DNA from: Candidatus Gastranaerophilales bacterium
GTDB lineage: Bacteria; Cyanobacteriota; Vampirovibrionia; Gastranaerophilales; Gastranaerophilaceae
Direction: 5' to 3'
DNA: 42,107 bases
Assembly (NCBI GenBank): GCA_900770525.1
Contig: CAAHDT010000041.1
Location: 1 to 42,107 of the forward strand
Of this stretch, positions 1 to 8,879 are shown in pieces. A model generated the notes under the pieces. It searched no databases. It had not been told where the DNA came from and was given only the letters and a program-made list of their open reading frames with translations. The position numbers and the translations under genes are program-made. Every line of letters begins with the position of its first letter. Within the stretch, counting starts at the first letter, position 1.

Positions 1-2
1 GT

Positions 3-503
3 AATGACGTAGTTTTATTCAATGCAAATAAACTAGGTAATGCATGCGCAATAGAGTTAAATGGTAAATGTTTTGGAGCTCCATTTACGCCAAAACCACT
101 AACATATGATGAGTGTATGGCTCAAAAAGATAATTTAGGTATAAAACAGTGTTGTTCTACAAGCTGGTGTGATGACACTGATTACTGGGCAGGTGCCGTA
201 AAACAATGTGGAGGGGTAAGCAAAATGCCAACAATGGATGATCTTGGAAAGTTAGCGAGCCAACTATACAAGGGTAACCCAAGTATAGGAGCTAAAGAAC
301 ACAAAAGTGGTCTTCAATGGGATCAGGATGCAGCAACTGCTCTAGGCTTTACCTCTTCCGGCTTTTACTTTTGGTCGGGTGAGGAGGACAGTATCAGCAG
401 CGCGCATGACCGCCTCTTCGACTCTACGTACTCGATCTACTACAACGGCACCCGCTTCAGCAGCTACGGCAGCTACAAGCGGGCGGTTTGTCTAAGTGAT
501 TAA
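3..503 (+). CDS. C-terminal part of a probable DGR target protein (5' end outside window)
   Basis: The frame is open from the first bases of the window to the stop at 501-503, so this is the last 166 codons of a longer gene; internal ATGs such as the one at 117 need not be starts. The product has scattered cysteines and ends in a segment that resembles a C-type-lectin/FGE-like fold (GFYFWSG..., then KRAVCLSD). From about 381 to 480 the DNA jumps to 58 G+C in 100 bases, against 32 in 501-600 (counted by hand), and most codons there are NNC (GAC, ATC, AGC, TAC, GGC, TTC, CTC, CGC). That is the signature of a variable repeat diversified from AAC-rich template codons. No reverse transcriptase or template repeat lies in this window. 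The protein fold and DGR role are inferred; the base composition and codon pattern are seen directly. Confidence 0.7.
   Translation, partial: NDVVLFNANKLGNACAIELNGKCFGAPFTPKPLTYDECMAQKDNLGIKQCCSTSWCDDTDYWAGAVKQCGGVSKMPTMDDLGKLASQLYKGNPSIGAKEHKSGLQWDQDAATALGFTSSGFYFWSGEEDSISSAHDRLFDSTYSIYYNGTRFSSYGSYKRAVCLSD
366..500 (+). repeat. candidate DGR variable repeat (VR)
   Basis: This GC-rich 3' end of the first gene has a run of codons ending in C whose first two bases are highly mixed. Adenine-directed mutagenesis of AAC codons would give this pattern. The invariant-looking tail at 477-494 (AAG CGG GCG GTT TGT CTA) sits where an initiation-of-mutagenic-homing sequence would be. The boundaries are approximate because no template repeat is available for comparison. 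Confidence 0.6.
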
Positions 504-617
504 ACCCTACCAAAACATCCAAATAGCGTCCACTAGCGTACACATGAACATGTCCAAATACAAAAACACATGATATTTAATCTAAAACTCAATAAAAATG
601 TCATATGACACAAAAAG

Positions 618-647
618 AACGACCTCCCTATTTAGGAGGTCGTTTTT
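618..647 (+). terminator. intrinsic terminator
   Basis: A perfect 9-bp stem (ACGACCTCC at 619-627, GGAGGTCGT at 635-643) has a 7-base loop and is followed by T residues to 647. It closes the plus-strand target gene. On the minus strand an A-rich/T-rich flank may also let it stop transcription of the convergent small gene. Confidence 0.85.
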
Positions 648-670
648 ATACAAATAGAAAAAGGAGAAAA

Positions 671-865
671 TTAGTCTTCTGAAAAAATTGATGGTTTGAA
701 TGTTGTAATGTTTTTTAAATCGTCCGGATTAAATATGTTTTTGCAATTCATCTCAACGATTTTGTTAACTGAGGAATTTTCTTTTGAGCCGGCAGATTTT
801 AAATCTTGCCAGTATGTTTTGCCCAAGTCCGGTAATCCTTTTTGATATTCGTTAAAGTTTCCCAT
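671..865 (-). CDS. small hypothetical protein, 64 aa
   Basis: I do not recognise this protein. It begins MGNFNEYQKGLPDLGKTYW, is hydrophilic, and has no signal peptide or membrane segment. A Shine-Dalgarno-like AAAGGA lies about 8 bases before the ATG, which supports it as a real gene. It lies 105 bases downstream of the NarL-type regulator gene on the same strand, so it may be read from the same transcript. It converges on the first gene across a shared terminator. Confidence 0.55.
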   Translation of the reverse strand: MGNFNEYQKGLPDLGKTYWQDLKSAGSKENSSVNKIVEMNCKNIFNPDDLKNITTFKPSIFSED

Positions 866-970
866 ATCGTTTTTCCTTTTGCTTACATGTTTTTTAACGG
901 AAAAAGTGCTTGAAAACTTTGGAAATTTATTCGGATTGTTACATAAGTTAATATTCTAGGTGAGAGGAGT

Positions 971-1639
971 TTACACGAGCCCTTCTTTCAAGGCTTTTAC
1001 AGCGGCTTGGGTTCTGTCATCTACGACAAGTTTTTGGATAATATTGCAAACATGGGCTTTGGCTGTGTGTTCGGAAATCGTTAATTCTTGTGCAATTTCG
1101 CTGTTTGACATCCCATCAACCACAAGTTTTAATACTTCGTATTCCCTTTGAGTTAAGTTTGCGTGTTGTTCTTTGAACATTGCGCGTGAAATTTGGCGCG
1201 GAGGGATTATTCCGCAATTTTTATCTCGTAAAATCGGAACAACTTGTGGGTCAAGCCACATTGCACCATCTTTAACTGTGCGGATAATCATTTTTAGAAT
1301 TTCAATATTAATATCTTTCATTACATATGCTCTTGCTCCTGCGTGGAGTGAGTCCATAACTTCTTGTTCTGACAAGTGCGAAGTTAGCATAATTATTTTG
1401 GCTTGTGCGTTTGATTCAATAATTTTTTTAGCAGCTTCAATTCCGCTGATATCCGGAAGTCCTATGTCCATTAAAACTACATCCGGATGGGATATTTTGT
1501 AATTTTCAATGGCTTCTTTGCCGGATTGCGCCTCCGATATAACATCAATTTCGTGGTGTTCCTCAAATAAAGATTTTAACCCGACTCTCATTAGTTTGTG
1601 ATCTTCAACCAACAAGACTCTTACAGGCGTTATTGTCAT
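971..1639 (-). CDS. NarL/FixJ-family response regulator (orphan)
   Basis: This is a two-domain transcription factor of 222 aa. The receiver domain (about 1-125) has the acidic pair E12/D13, phospho-acceptor D58 in VVLMDIGLPD, T86 and K108. The C-terminal LuxR-type helix-turn-helix (about 155-215) starts LTQREYEVLKLV. The length is usual for the family. A strong AGGAGG stands 4 bases before the ATG. No histidine kinase is adjacent, so the partner must be encoded elsewhere. The signal sensed and the target promoters cannot be read from the sequence. Confidence 0.93.
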   Translation of the reverse strand: MTITPVRVLLVEDHKLMRVGLKSLFEEHHEIDVISEAQSGKEAIENYKISHPDVVLMDIGLPDISGIEAAKKIIESNAQAKIIMLTSHLSEQEVMDSLHAGARAYVMKDINIEILKMIIRTVKDGAMWLDPQVVPILRDKNCGIIPPRQISRAMFKEQHANLTQREYEVLKLVVDGMSNSEIAQELTISEHTAKAHVCNIIQKLVVDDRTQAAVKALKEGLV

Positions 1640-1785
1640 ATTGCCTCCTGATTTTAATTTTTTATTGCATTTTATTTATAAATCAGGTTTTGGCAAATTA
1701 AATCGTACTGAATTTTTAAAATTCAGATAATATTTTGTAATTAATATTTATAAATATAATTTAGTTGCAAAATGGAACTCTTATT

Positions 1786-2523
1786 TTACAGGTGTCTTAA
1801 AATAGGCATAATTAATTGGTCAGCGAGTTCGGAAGAGCCTTCAAATTGTCTTGCACGGATAAGGCTTGCCGCCAAATTATAGTCGTAATCTACTACGCGG
1901 TGTTCAACAGAAAAAGTTCCGTTTTCAAAGTCGAATATTGCGTAATTTGCTTTTGGAACTCCTGTCATTGGTCTGCCGACACTTCCGACATTAACTACGG
2001 TTTGTTTTGTTAGTGTTTGGTAGCCGCATGGAACATGGGTGTGTCCGCATAGAATAAGTTCTTCATTTACCCCGTCAATTATTTCTTGAACTTCTGAAAT
2101 CTTCATTCCGGGTAAAATGTCTTCGTTGATTTTTCTTGGTGAACCGTGAACTAAAAGGACGGAAACGCCTTCAACCATTATTGATTTTTGTTCAGGTAAA
2201 GAGGCTAGAAAGTCTTTTTTGTCTTGTTCTATAATATCAACATCATCTAAAAGAGCGTTTGCCATAACCGGAAATTTTTTCTGCATTTTGTCATACATTT
2301 TGAGGTCAAATTCGGTAATCATCTTATCAGTGTTCCCTTTTATGATAACCCAATCTTGGCATCTGTTCATTATGTAATCTAATACTGTGCGGGGTTGAGG
2401 GCCTGCCATTGCCAAATCTCCAAGGCAAAAAATCTGATTACATTTATTTTTTTGTATATCGGCAAGTACGCTTTCTAAAGCTTGAAAATTGCCGTGAATA
2501 TCTGATATAACAGCTACTTTCAT
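1786..2523 (-). CDS. YfcE/MJ0936-type calcineurin-like metallophosphoesterase
   Basis: A 245-aa cytosolic phosphoesterase with all the metal-binding motifs of the family in order: DIHGN at 8-12, GDL near 35, GNTD near 64, HGS near 126 and GHTH near 160. The family hydrolyses phosphodiesters or phosphomonoesters with two metal ions; the substrate here is unknown. AAAGGAGAG precedes the ATG. It is divergent from ispG with only 41 bases between the two start codons, so the two promoters must be packed into that gap. Confidence 0.9.
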   Translation of the reverse strand: MKVAVISDIHGNFQALESVLADIQKNKCNQIFCLGDLAMAGPQPRTVLDYIMNRCQDWVIIKGNTDKMITEFDLKMYDKMQKKFPVMANALLDDVDIIEQDKKDFLASLPEQKSIMVEGVSVLLVHGSPRKINEDILPGMKISEVQEIIDGVNEELILCGHTHVPCGYQTLTKQTVVNVGSVGRPMTGVPKANYAIFDFENGTFSVEHRVVDYDYNLAASLIRARQFEGSSELADQLIMPILRHL

Positions 2524-2564
2524 AAAACTTTTCTCTCCTTTTGTTTTTATGATATCATAAAATT

Positions 2565-3620
2565 ATGATTAAAAGAAGATTTTCAAAACAAATTTCCATT
2601 GGGGACGTAAAAATTGGCGGAGATGCGCCAATAAGTGTACAATCTATGTGCAATACGGATACCCGTGATGTTGAGGGTACTTGCAGACAAATTAATGAAC
2701 TTGCGCAAAAAGGTTGTGATATAGTTCGTCTTGCGGTGCTTAATAAGGATGCTGCCGAGGCAATAAAAGATATTGTAAAAAGAGTTTCTGTTCCGCTTGT
2801 CGCGGATATTCATTTTGATTATAGGCTTGCTATTCAGTGTATTAATAATGGTATAAATGCATTAAGAATTAACCCCGGTAATATCGGTAAACGTGAAAAT
2901 GTTGAGAAAGTTGTTGCCCTTGCTAAGCAACAACAAATTCCAATAAGAATTGGTGTTAATGCTGGGTCTTTGGAAAAAGATTTGTTACAAAAAGATATTC
3001 CGTTATCTGAAAAAATGGTGGAAAGTGCTCTCGGGCATATTCGTATTTTGGAAGATTTGGATTTTGATTTAATAAAAGTTTCCCTAAAATCTTCTGATGT
3101 TTTGACAACAATTGAGGCTTATCGCTCTATTGCGGACAAAATTCCTTACGCTTTACATTTAGGTGTAACAGAGGCAGGAACTTTACGTGGCGGATTGATA
3201 AAATCGTCTGTCGGTTTGGGTACTTTACTTGCAGAAGGTATTGGTGATACTATCAGGGTGTCGTTAACTGAAAACCCTATTGAAGAAGTTAGTGCCGGAA
3301 TTGATATCTTAAAGAGTTTAGGTTTAAAGGAACGCGGAGTTAATTTTGTATCTTGTCCGACTTGCGGAAGAACTCAGATAGATTTAATCGGTTTGGCTAA
3401 AAAAGTTGAAGCAAAGTTTAAAGATTTGGATATGCCAATTACAATCGCAACTATGGGTTGCGCTGTTAATGGTCCCGGAGAAGCTCGCAATGCTGATTTC
3501 GGTATCGCAGGTGGCATAAATGAAGGTTATATCTTCAAAAAAGGTGAAATAATTGCCAAAGTTCCAGAAAATCAACTTTTGGAAAAATTAGAAGAAGTTA
3601 TTAAAAAATCATACGAATAG
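2565..3620 (+). CDS. ispG: 4-hydroxy-3-methylbut-2-enyl diphosphate synthase (flavodoxin/ferredoxin)
   Basis: IspG/GcpE converts methylerythritol cyclodiphosphate to HMBPP, the penultimate step of the MEP isoprenoid pathway, using a [4Fe-4S] cluster. The 351-aa product matches the short two-domain bacterial form: a TIM barrel (SVQSMCNTDTRDVE, RINPGNIG) followed by a cluster domain with C264 and C267 in SCPTCGRTQ, C299 in MGCAVNGPGEA, and the following Glu. No Shine-Dalgarno precedes the ATG. A TATCAT box at 2553-2558 ends 6 bases before it, so the mRNA may be leaderless. Confidence 0.96.
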   Translation: MIKRRFSKQISIGDVKIGGDAPISVQSMCNTDTRDVEGTCRQINELAQKGCDIVRLAVLNKDAAEAIKDIVKRVSVPLVADIHFDYRLAIQCINNGINALRINPGNIGKRENVEKVVALAKQQQIPIRIGVNAGSLEKDLLQKDIPLSEKMVESALGHIRILEDLDFDLIKVSLKSSDVLTTIEAYRSIADKIPYALHLGVTEAGTLRGGLIKSSVGLGTLLAEGIGDTIRVSLTENPIEEVSAGIDILKSLGLKERGVNFVSCPTCGRTQIDLIGLAKKVEAKFKDLDMPITIATMGCAVNGPGEARNADFGIAGGINEGYIFKKGEIIAKVPENQLLEKLEEVIKKSYE

Positions 3621-3707
3621 TACATTTATTTTTTTTGTAAAGAATTTATAATACTATTGCAAGTGTTGCAAAAAAATGTTATTATAATCATAAGATAGAG
3701 GTGCTAT

Positions 3708-4052
3708 ATGAAAAAGTTTTTATTAGTATTTGGTATTTTGGCGATTGCGACCCCTGTTTTTGCAGGATTGGACTCAAGAGAGTCTGTTAGTCCGACATTC
3801 TTGAAAAACTACGGATTATCTACCGAAACCGTTAAATATGTCCAAATGCAAAAAGCTGCCGCTAATGGAGAAAAATATGTTACTCCATACAGCGAAATGA
3901 GTTATAGAAAGTATTATACTAATTCTGATGTATGGAATAATGTTGTTGATAAGACAAGATCTTTCTTCAATTATCTTGACCCATCACTAGACAAGGATAA
4001 ATTTAACCGTCAGGATATTAAGTTCTATGCTGATTCTCAGGACATGCTATAA
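3708..4052 (+). CDS. exported small protein, unknown function
   Basis: This 114-aa protein has a clear Sec signal peptide (MKKFLLVFGILAIATPVFA, cleavage probably after VFA at residue 19), followed by a hydrophilic, tyrosine-rich mature part. It has no recognised domain and no cysteines, so it is probably periplasmic. GAGGTG lies 5-6 bases before the ATG. Its 3' end overlaps the next gene by 26 bases in another frame, which suggests translational coupling and a shared role with the TPR protein and the GHL10 protein that follow. Confidence 0.75.
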   Translation: MKKFLLVFGILAIATPVFAGLDSRESVSPTFLKNYGLSTETVKYVQMQKAAANGEKYVTPYSEMSYRKYYTNSDVWNNVVDKTRSFFNYLDPSLDKDKFNRQDIKFYADSQDML

Positions 4053-4707
4053 ATCTTGTCTGTTTAGTACTATTTTATTTTTGACCTGTATCTTTTTGAA
4101 TGCCGGTTGTGTTTCTGCTGAAATTTCTTCCGGTAACAGCAATGCTATTAAATCAAATACAGTAAAATCTGCCGTTAATGTAAAACTCACGGAAAAAGAA
4201 GCGGATGATTTGTTTTATAAAGGGTTGGCAGAAAAAAATCAAGCGTTAAAAGAAACATATCTTACGAGAGCTCTCGCTAATTATATGTTTCTTTTAAGTA
4301 TTCAGCCAAATAATGCGATTTATTGTACCCAAGTTGGTGTTATCCATGACTTGTGCGGGCATGGGGCACAGGCTAAGGCATATTTTTATCGTGCAATTAA
4401 TTTAGATAAGCTTAATCCGTTTGCTAATTTTTATTTTGGGGAGTATTATTTTAATATGAAAGATTATCGTAATGCTTTGAAGTATTATTTGATAGCTTTC
4501 AATAACGGATATGGTTCATATTATGAAGTTAATAATCGTTTGGCAATTGTATATGAAAAGTTAGGCGATTTGCAAAAGGCTAAAGACTATTATACCATTT
4601 CTACTGTAGTTAACCCTAACCAAACACATTTAAATAAAAAAATAAGACTGCTTGATAATGTGTATTATAATAAGGATGAATACACAAAAAGTACTGTCGC
4701 GGAGTGA
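4027..4707 (+). CDS. exported TPR-repeat protein
   Basis: A 226-aa protein with a hydrophobic N-terminal export signal (residues 10-31). A cysteine in the context LNAGC resembles a lipobox but has Asn at -3, so lipoprotein status is uncertain. Residues 50-210 contain about four tetratricopeptide-like helix pairs (LSIQPNNAIYCTQVGVI, YFYRAINLDKLNPFANFYFG, LAIVYEKLGDLQKAKDYY). TPRs bind other proteins, so this may be an envelope scaffold. It overlaps the previous gene by 26 bases and ends 3 bases before the next, which makes a tight operon. The start at 4027 has only a weak ribosome site. Confidence 0.75.
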   Translation: MLILRTCYKSCLFSTILFLTCIFLNAGCVSAEISSGNSNAIKSNTVKSAVNVKLTEKEADDLFYKGLAEKNQALKETYLTRALANYMFLLSIQPNNAIYCTQVGVIHDLCGHGAQAKAYFYRAINLDKLNPFANFYFGEYYFNMKDYRNALKYYLIAFNNGYGSYYEVNNRLAIVYEKLGDLQKAKDYYTISTVVNPNQTHLNKKIRLLDNVYYNKDEYTKSTVAE

Positions 4708-4710
4708 GAT

Positions 4711-6627
4711 ATGAGTTTTAAAAAGTTAATATTAGTATTATCATTGTTTGTTTTAACGGCTGTTCCGGTATTTGCGCAAGTTGAAGATATTTTATTTGAG
4801 CCGTATAAGATGGAGCAAAATGAAATTTTGTTTAAACAGTCGAGACGTCAGGTTGATGCTGTTAACCCTACGGTGTATTCAAATAAAGCCGGTGCTTATT
4901 TCCCCGGGGCTCGTGGAGCGAACCAATTAGTTATTTATACACATGACTACGGAGAAAGAACCGGTACTAACGAATTCGGTACAGAAGCAATTGTTAAAGG
5001 AAACACTGTTGTAGAACTAAGTGGAGCAGACTCGTTTATCCCTGAGAATGGTATTGTAATAAGTGGTCATGGAACTGCTAAAAGTTGGATTAGTTCAAAT
5101 ATAACAATTGGAACAAAGATTTTTTATGACGATACAACAGGTGTAATAACAACTTATAACACTTCTAAAAGTTTGGTTTTTGAGGCCATGCAAAAAATTG
5201 ATGAAGCATCTTCTATGATAAATTATTATAAAGATGCTAATCCATCGTATGATTGGAAAATTCCAACAGATTATATTAAAGAAGCCCAAAATTATGTAAG
5301 AAAAGGTTCTAAAAATCCAAACGAAATTCAAAAATACTCACAACTTGCAATAGAATCTGCAAATTCTGCAATAAAAAGTGTTTTGCCTTTTAGGGTAAAC
5401 GAATTTAAAGGTGTATGGATTAGACCTACTGAAAAAACTGAGAGCGATATTATTGCCTCTGTAAATAAAATTAAAAGTGCCGGAATAGATAATATATTTC
5501 TGGAAACATATTTCCATGGAAGAACTATTTTCCCTAGTAAAACTATGGAAAGTTACGGTTTTGTGCCACAGTACGAAACATTCCAAGGCATAGACCCGTT
5601 GCAGATTTGGATAAGAGAAGCTCATAAAAATGGGATAAAAGTTCACATTTGGTTTGAAACTTTTTATGTAGGTAATCAAGTTCCGTCTACTAATTTGAAG
5701 AATATTTTGGCTGTAAAACCTGATTGGGGTAACAAGACTCTTGCAGGATATGAGTCAGCTAACGCAACCCCTTCATCTTCCGAGCATAACGGTTACTTTT
5801 TGGATCCGGCGAATCCCGAAGTTAAAAAGTTTTTGTTAGCGCTTTTGAATGAAATAATTACAACTTATAAACCGGATGGTATAAACTTGGATTATATAAG
5901 GTATCCGCAAGCTATTTCAACTGCAGCAATGGGAAATTGGGGATATACTGAAACTGCAAGAACTATGTTTTACCAACAATATGGCGTTGATCCGATTTCA
6001 ATGACCGGTTCGCATACTTTGTGGAAGGCATGGAGTGATTTTAGAAGAAAACAAATTACTGATTTCGTTGCAAAAGTCGGAGAACTTGGCAAGTCTAAAA
6101 ATATGTATATAAGTGCGGTAATTTTCCCGGATAGAGCAATTGCATACTCAAGAAAACTTCAAGATTGGTCTGTATGGTCACAACAGCATTATATAAATGG
6201 ATTTACTCCACTGTTTTTAACATGTGATCCTAAAACTTTGAATTCTCAAATAACTACCGTAATTAATGCGAAAGCTCCGGAAACGGACTTAATGGCCGGA
6301 CTTTTTGTAACATTTATGGGTGGAAGTGAGGAAGATTTGATTCGTCAAATTCACGAAACAAGAAAAGCAAATGCCAATGGTGTAATTTTATTTGATTATG
6401 CACACCTTTCTCCAAAGTATGTAAGTGCATTATCTAAAAGGGTGTTTGCTGCAAGTAGCAAAACAGTTGAAAAAGATGCAAACACAAAGCAAATAAATTG
6501 GACTGCCCCAATTGAGTCAGAGAAAAAACAGACAGATAAAAATTATGTGATTATCAAAAAATATGACCCTGCAAAAGGTAATGTGAAATCACCGAGCCCT
6601 GTTCTTTCTCCGGCAAAGAAAAAATAA
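4711..6627 (+). CDS. exported GHL10-family glycoside-hydrolase-like protein
   Basis: A 638-aa exported protein with signal peptide MSFKKLILVLSLFVLTAVPVFA. Residues 24-225 are an uncharacterised N-terminal region with a helical part. From about 228 it matches the GHL10 (DUF187/YngK) TIM-barrel family: FKGVWIRPTEK, KVHIWFETF near 312, and PDGINLDYIRYP near 388. The family is thought to cleave or bind cell-surface glycans or peptidoglycan; the substrate is not established. The C-terminus is Lys/Pro-rich. GGAG lies just before the ATG, 3 bases after the TPR gene. It is probably the effector of the three-gene exported set. Confidence 0.88.
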   Translation: MSFKKLILVLSLFVLTAVPVFAQVEDILFEPYKMEQNEILFKQSRRQVDAVNPTVYSNKAGAYFPGARGANQLVIYTHDYGERTGTNEFGTEAIVKGNTVVELSGADSFIPENGIVISGHGTAKSWISSNITIGTKIFYDDTTGVITTYNTSKSLVFEAMQKIDEASSMINYYKDANPSYDWKIPTDYIKEAQNYVRKGSKNPNEIQKYSQLAIESANSAIKSVLPFRVNEFKGVWIRPTEKTESDIIASVNKIKSAGIDNIFLETYFHGRTIFPSKTMESYGFVPQYETFQGIDPLQIWIREAHKNGIKVHIWFETFYVGNQVPSTNLKNILAVKPDWGNKTLAGYESANATPSSSEHNGYFLDPANPEVKKFLLALLNEIITTYKPDGINLDYIRYPQAISTAAMGNWGYTETARTMFYQQYGVDPISMTGSHTLWKAWSDFRRKQITDFVAKVGELGKSKNMYISAVIFPDRAIAYSRKLQDWSVWSQQHYINGFTPLFLTCDPKTLNSQITTVINAKAPETDLMAGLFVTFMGGSEEDLIRQIHETRKANANGVILFDYAHLSPKYVSALSKRVFAASSKTVEKDANTKQINWTAPIESEKKQTDKNYVIIKKYDPAKGNVKSPSPVLSPAKKK

Positions 6628-6682
6628 TTTACGTGCAACTCTCTGTTTAAATTATTCAGATATCGCGCTACTTTTAGTTTAA

Positions 6683-6705
6683 GGATACACTTTCTCCGTG
6701 TGTCC
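6683..6705 (+). terminator. possible weak terminator after the GHL10 gene
   Basis: An 8-bp stem (GGATACAC/GTGTGTCC with one U-G pair) has a 7-base loop. It lies 55 bases after the GHL10 stop. No T-run follows directly; only a TTTTT sits 11 bases further on. It could instead be a leader structure for hsp20. Confidence 0.35.
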
Positions 6706-6823
6706 AATTGTTAACTTTTTACTTAAATGTTAATTTTTGGTTAAAGAATAAGGAGTTTTGCTTATTCGGAGTTATAACATAATTGTTAGAAGTGATATAG
6801 AAAAATTGAAAGGAGTGTTGAAT

Positions 6824-7279
6824 ATGAAATTCTTAGTTAAAAAAGCACCGGAAAGTTTTATAAGGACAGTTAATGATGAGATTAGTTCTCTATTGAACAG
6901 ACATTTTGACAGCTACTTCCCTGAAGCTGCTTATTGGGAAGATGAAGACAAATTCTCTATGCCTGTAGAAATTACTGATAAGGGTCGTGACTATGAAGTT
7001 AGAGCTGAACTTCCGGGCGTTAAAAAAGAAGATCTCGATATCGACATTGACAAAAACTATATGACTATTAATGCCAAAAAGGTTGAAGAAAACAAAGTTG
7101 ATGAAAAATCTTACAAAAAATCTGAATTCAGATATGGTGAATTTTCAAGAACAGTTTACTTCCCTGAAGAAATTAATGTTGATAAGACAGAAGCTAAATT
7201 GGAACATGGTGTTTTAAAAATTGATGCACCTAAAAAATATTCTGAAAGTGAATCAAAGAAAAAATTGACGGTTAAATAA
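6824..7279 (+). CDS. small heat-shock protein, Hsp20/alpha-crystallin family
   Basis: An ATP-independent holdase chaperone of 151 aa. The alpha-crystallin domain spans about 45-140: MPVEITDKGRDYEVRAELPG, then the conserved GVLKIDAPK near the end (the G-x-L-x-I/V motif). The start is set at 6824 because AAAGGAG (6809-6815) lies exactly 8 bases upstream; an in-frame TTG at 6758 would add 22 residues not found in the family. The cytosolic oligomer protects unfolding proteins. A strong terminator follows, so this is a single-gene unit. I saw no CIRCE element. Confidence 0.93.
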   Translation: MKFLVKKAPESFIRTVNDEISSLLNRHFDSYFPEAAYWEDEDKFSMPVEITDKGRDYEVRAELPGVKKEDLDIDIDKNYMTINAKKVEENKVDEKSYKKSEFRYGEFSRTVYFPEEINVDKTEAKLEHGVLKIDAPKKYSESESKKKLTVK

Positions 7280-7302
7280 ATTTCTTACTCAATTCTTTAT
7301 GG

Positions 7303-7341
7303 CGCGTGCGACTTGTGAAACAAGTCGCACGCGTTTCTTTT
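7303..7341 (+). terminator. strong intrinsic terminator after hsp20
   Basis: A perfect 14-bp GC-rich stem (7303-7316 with 7320-7333), GAA loop, then TTCTTTTT. It closes the hsp20 transcript. Confidence 0.92.
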
Positions 7342-7413
7342 TATAAAATCAAATATTTACTTAGGAGTATATTTTAGATATGCTGAAAGAAAAATAATTA
7401 AAGAGGGCAAAGA

Positions 7414-8796
7414 ATGGCAAAAATTAAATTTGGAACAGATGGATGGCGTGCGATTGTTGGAGAAGATTTTACCAAAGAAAATGTAGCAATTGTGACTAAA
7501 GCGATTGCCAAATATGTTCTTGAAACTTTTGGGATAGATAAAAAAATCATCATTGGTTATGATCCGCGCAATATGGCTGACAAATTTTCACTCCAGTGTG
7601 CTGAAATGCTGACTAATATCGGGTTTGATGTTTTGTATAGTGACGAAATTGTTCCAACGCCTGTTCTTGCTTATAATGCCAAGTTCCTTAATGCTTGTGC
7701 GATAATGTTTACAGCCTCTCACAATCCGCCGGAGTATTTGGGAATAAAATTTATTCCGGATTATGCAGGTCCTGCGACTAGTGATATTACAGATAAGATT
7801 GTTGCTAATCTTGGGCAAGATGTAGAGGTACAAAGGGATGGATACTTTGTTACAGAGGATTTTCAGCCTGATTATAATGACCATCTTGAAAAATTGATAG
7901 ATTATAACCAAATTAAATCTTTAAAAACAAATATTATCTATGACGGATTTTATTCTGCAAGTATCGGATATTTTGATAAATTACTGGAAAAACACGGCAT
8001 CAAGTTTGAAACAATGAATATGTTTCACGATACAAATTTTGGTGGTGGAATGCCTGACCCTAAACCGAAATATTTGCAAGATTTGATAGAAAAAGTTAAA
8101 GCGGAGCCGAATTCAATTGGGCTTGCCAATGACGGTGATGCAGATAGGTTTGGGGTAATTAATGAAAATGGTGAATACGTTTCGCCAAACGAAATTATTG
8201 CAATTTTGTTAATGCATTTGACTAAAAACAAAGGCTATAAAGGTTCTATTGTTAAAACTGTTGGCGCAAGTCTTTTGCTTAATAAAGTTGCTGAAAAGTT
8301 GGGAGTTGAGGTTATTGAAACAGCAGTTGGATTTAAACACGTTGGAGAAGCAATGCGCAAATATAACCCGATTATTGGTGGGGAAGAAAGTGGGGGCTTG
8401 AGTATTCAGGGGCATATTCCTGAAAAAGATGGCTTGCTTGCTAATTCTCTTGTTTTGGAGGCTATGGCATATGAGAACAAGTCTTTAGTAGAGTTGCAAA
8501 AGGATTTGTATGACTTTGTTGGTTGTAGATTCTATAATGATAGGGTTGATAAGAAGTTAAATAATACAGAAGAGATTAAGCCTATTCTTGAAAAGGCTCG
8601 TAGTCTTAGTTCTGTTGGCAAATACAATATTATTAAAACTGATACAAAAGATGGGGTAAAAATTTATCTTGATGATAACACAAGTTGGATTTTAGTTCGT
8701 CCGAGTGGAACAGAGCCACTTTTGAGAATTTATTTTGAAAGTGATACGCCTGAAAAAATTTCTGAACTTGAAAAGGAAATAGCGGATATTTTGTAG
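7414..8796 (+). CDS. phosphoglucomutase/phosphomannomutase family (alpha-D-phosphohexomutase)
   Basis: A cytosolic enzyme that moves phosphate between C1 and C6 of hexose phosphates, feeding nucleotide-sugar and envelope synthesis. The 460-aa protein has all four family signatures in order: the catalytic phosphoserine loop TASHNPPEYLG near residue 100, metal-binding DGDADRFG near 240, sugar-binding GGEESGG near 325, and phosphate-binding RPSGTEP near 430. GAGGGC precedes the ATG. Whether glucose, mannose or glucosamine phosphate is preferred cannot be told from the motifs; GEESG suggests a PGM/PMM rather than GlmM type. Confidence 0.93.
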   Translation: MAKIKFGTDGWRAIVGEDFTKENVAIVTKAIAKYVLETFGIDKKIIIGYDPRNMADKFSLQCAEMLTNIGFDVLYSDEIVPTPVLAYNAKFLNACAIMFTASHNPPEYLGIKFIPDYAGPATSDITDKIVANLGQDVEVQRDGYFVTEDFQPDYNDHLEKLIDYNQIKSLKTNIIYDGFYSASIGYFDKLLEKHGIKFETMNMFHDTNFGGGMPDPKPKYLQDLIEKVKAEPNSIGLANDGDADRFGVINENGEYVSPNEIIAILLMHLTKNKGYKGSIVKTVGASLLLNKVAEKLGVEVIETAVGFKHVGEAMRKYNPIIGGEESGGLSIQGHIPEKDGLLANSLVLEAMAYENKSLVELQKDLYDFVGCRFYNDRVDKKLNNTEEIKPILEKARSLSSVGKYNIIKTDTKDGVKIYLDDNTSWILVRPSGTEPLLRIYFESDTPEKISELEKEIADIL

Positions 8797-8879
8797 GATT
8801 TAGAAGCTTGTTTTATTGTAGTAACCATTGGCTGGCATGTGTCTAAAATCTTTATACCGAAGAGCTTGCTTAGCGAATT

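Noticed and set aside
1..660. DGR template repeat or reverse transcriptase next to the variable repeat
   Set aside because: I looked downstream for an AAC-rich copy and an RT frame and found none; the next gene is a small minus-strand ORF.
971..1639. A two-component pair around the NarL-type regulator
   Set aside because: No kinase gene is adjacent on either side.
6758..6823. TTG start extending Hsp20 by 22 residues
   Set aside because: The internal ATG at 6824 has an ideal AAAGGAG, and the extension is not family-like.
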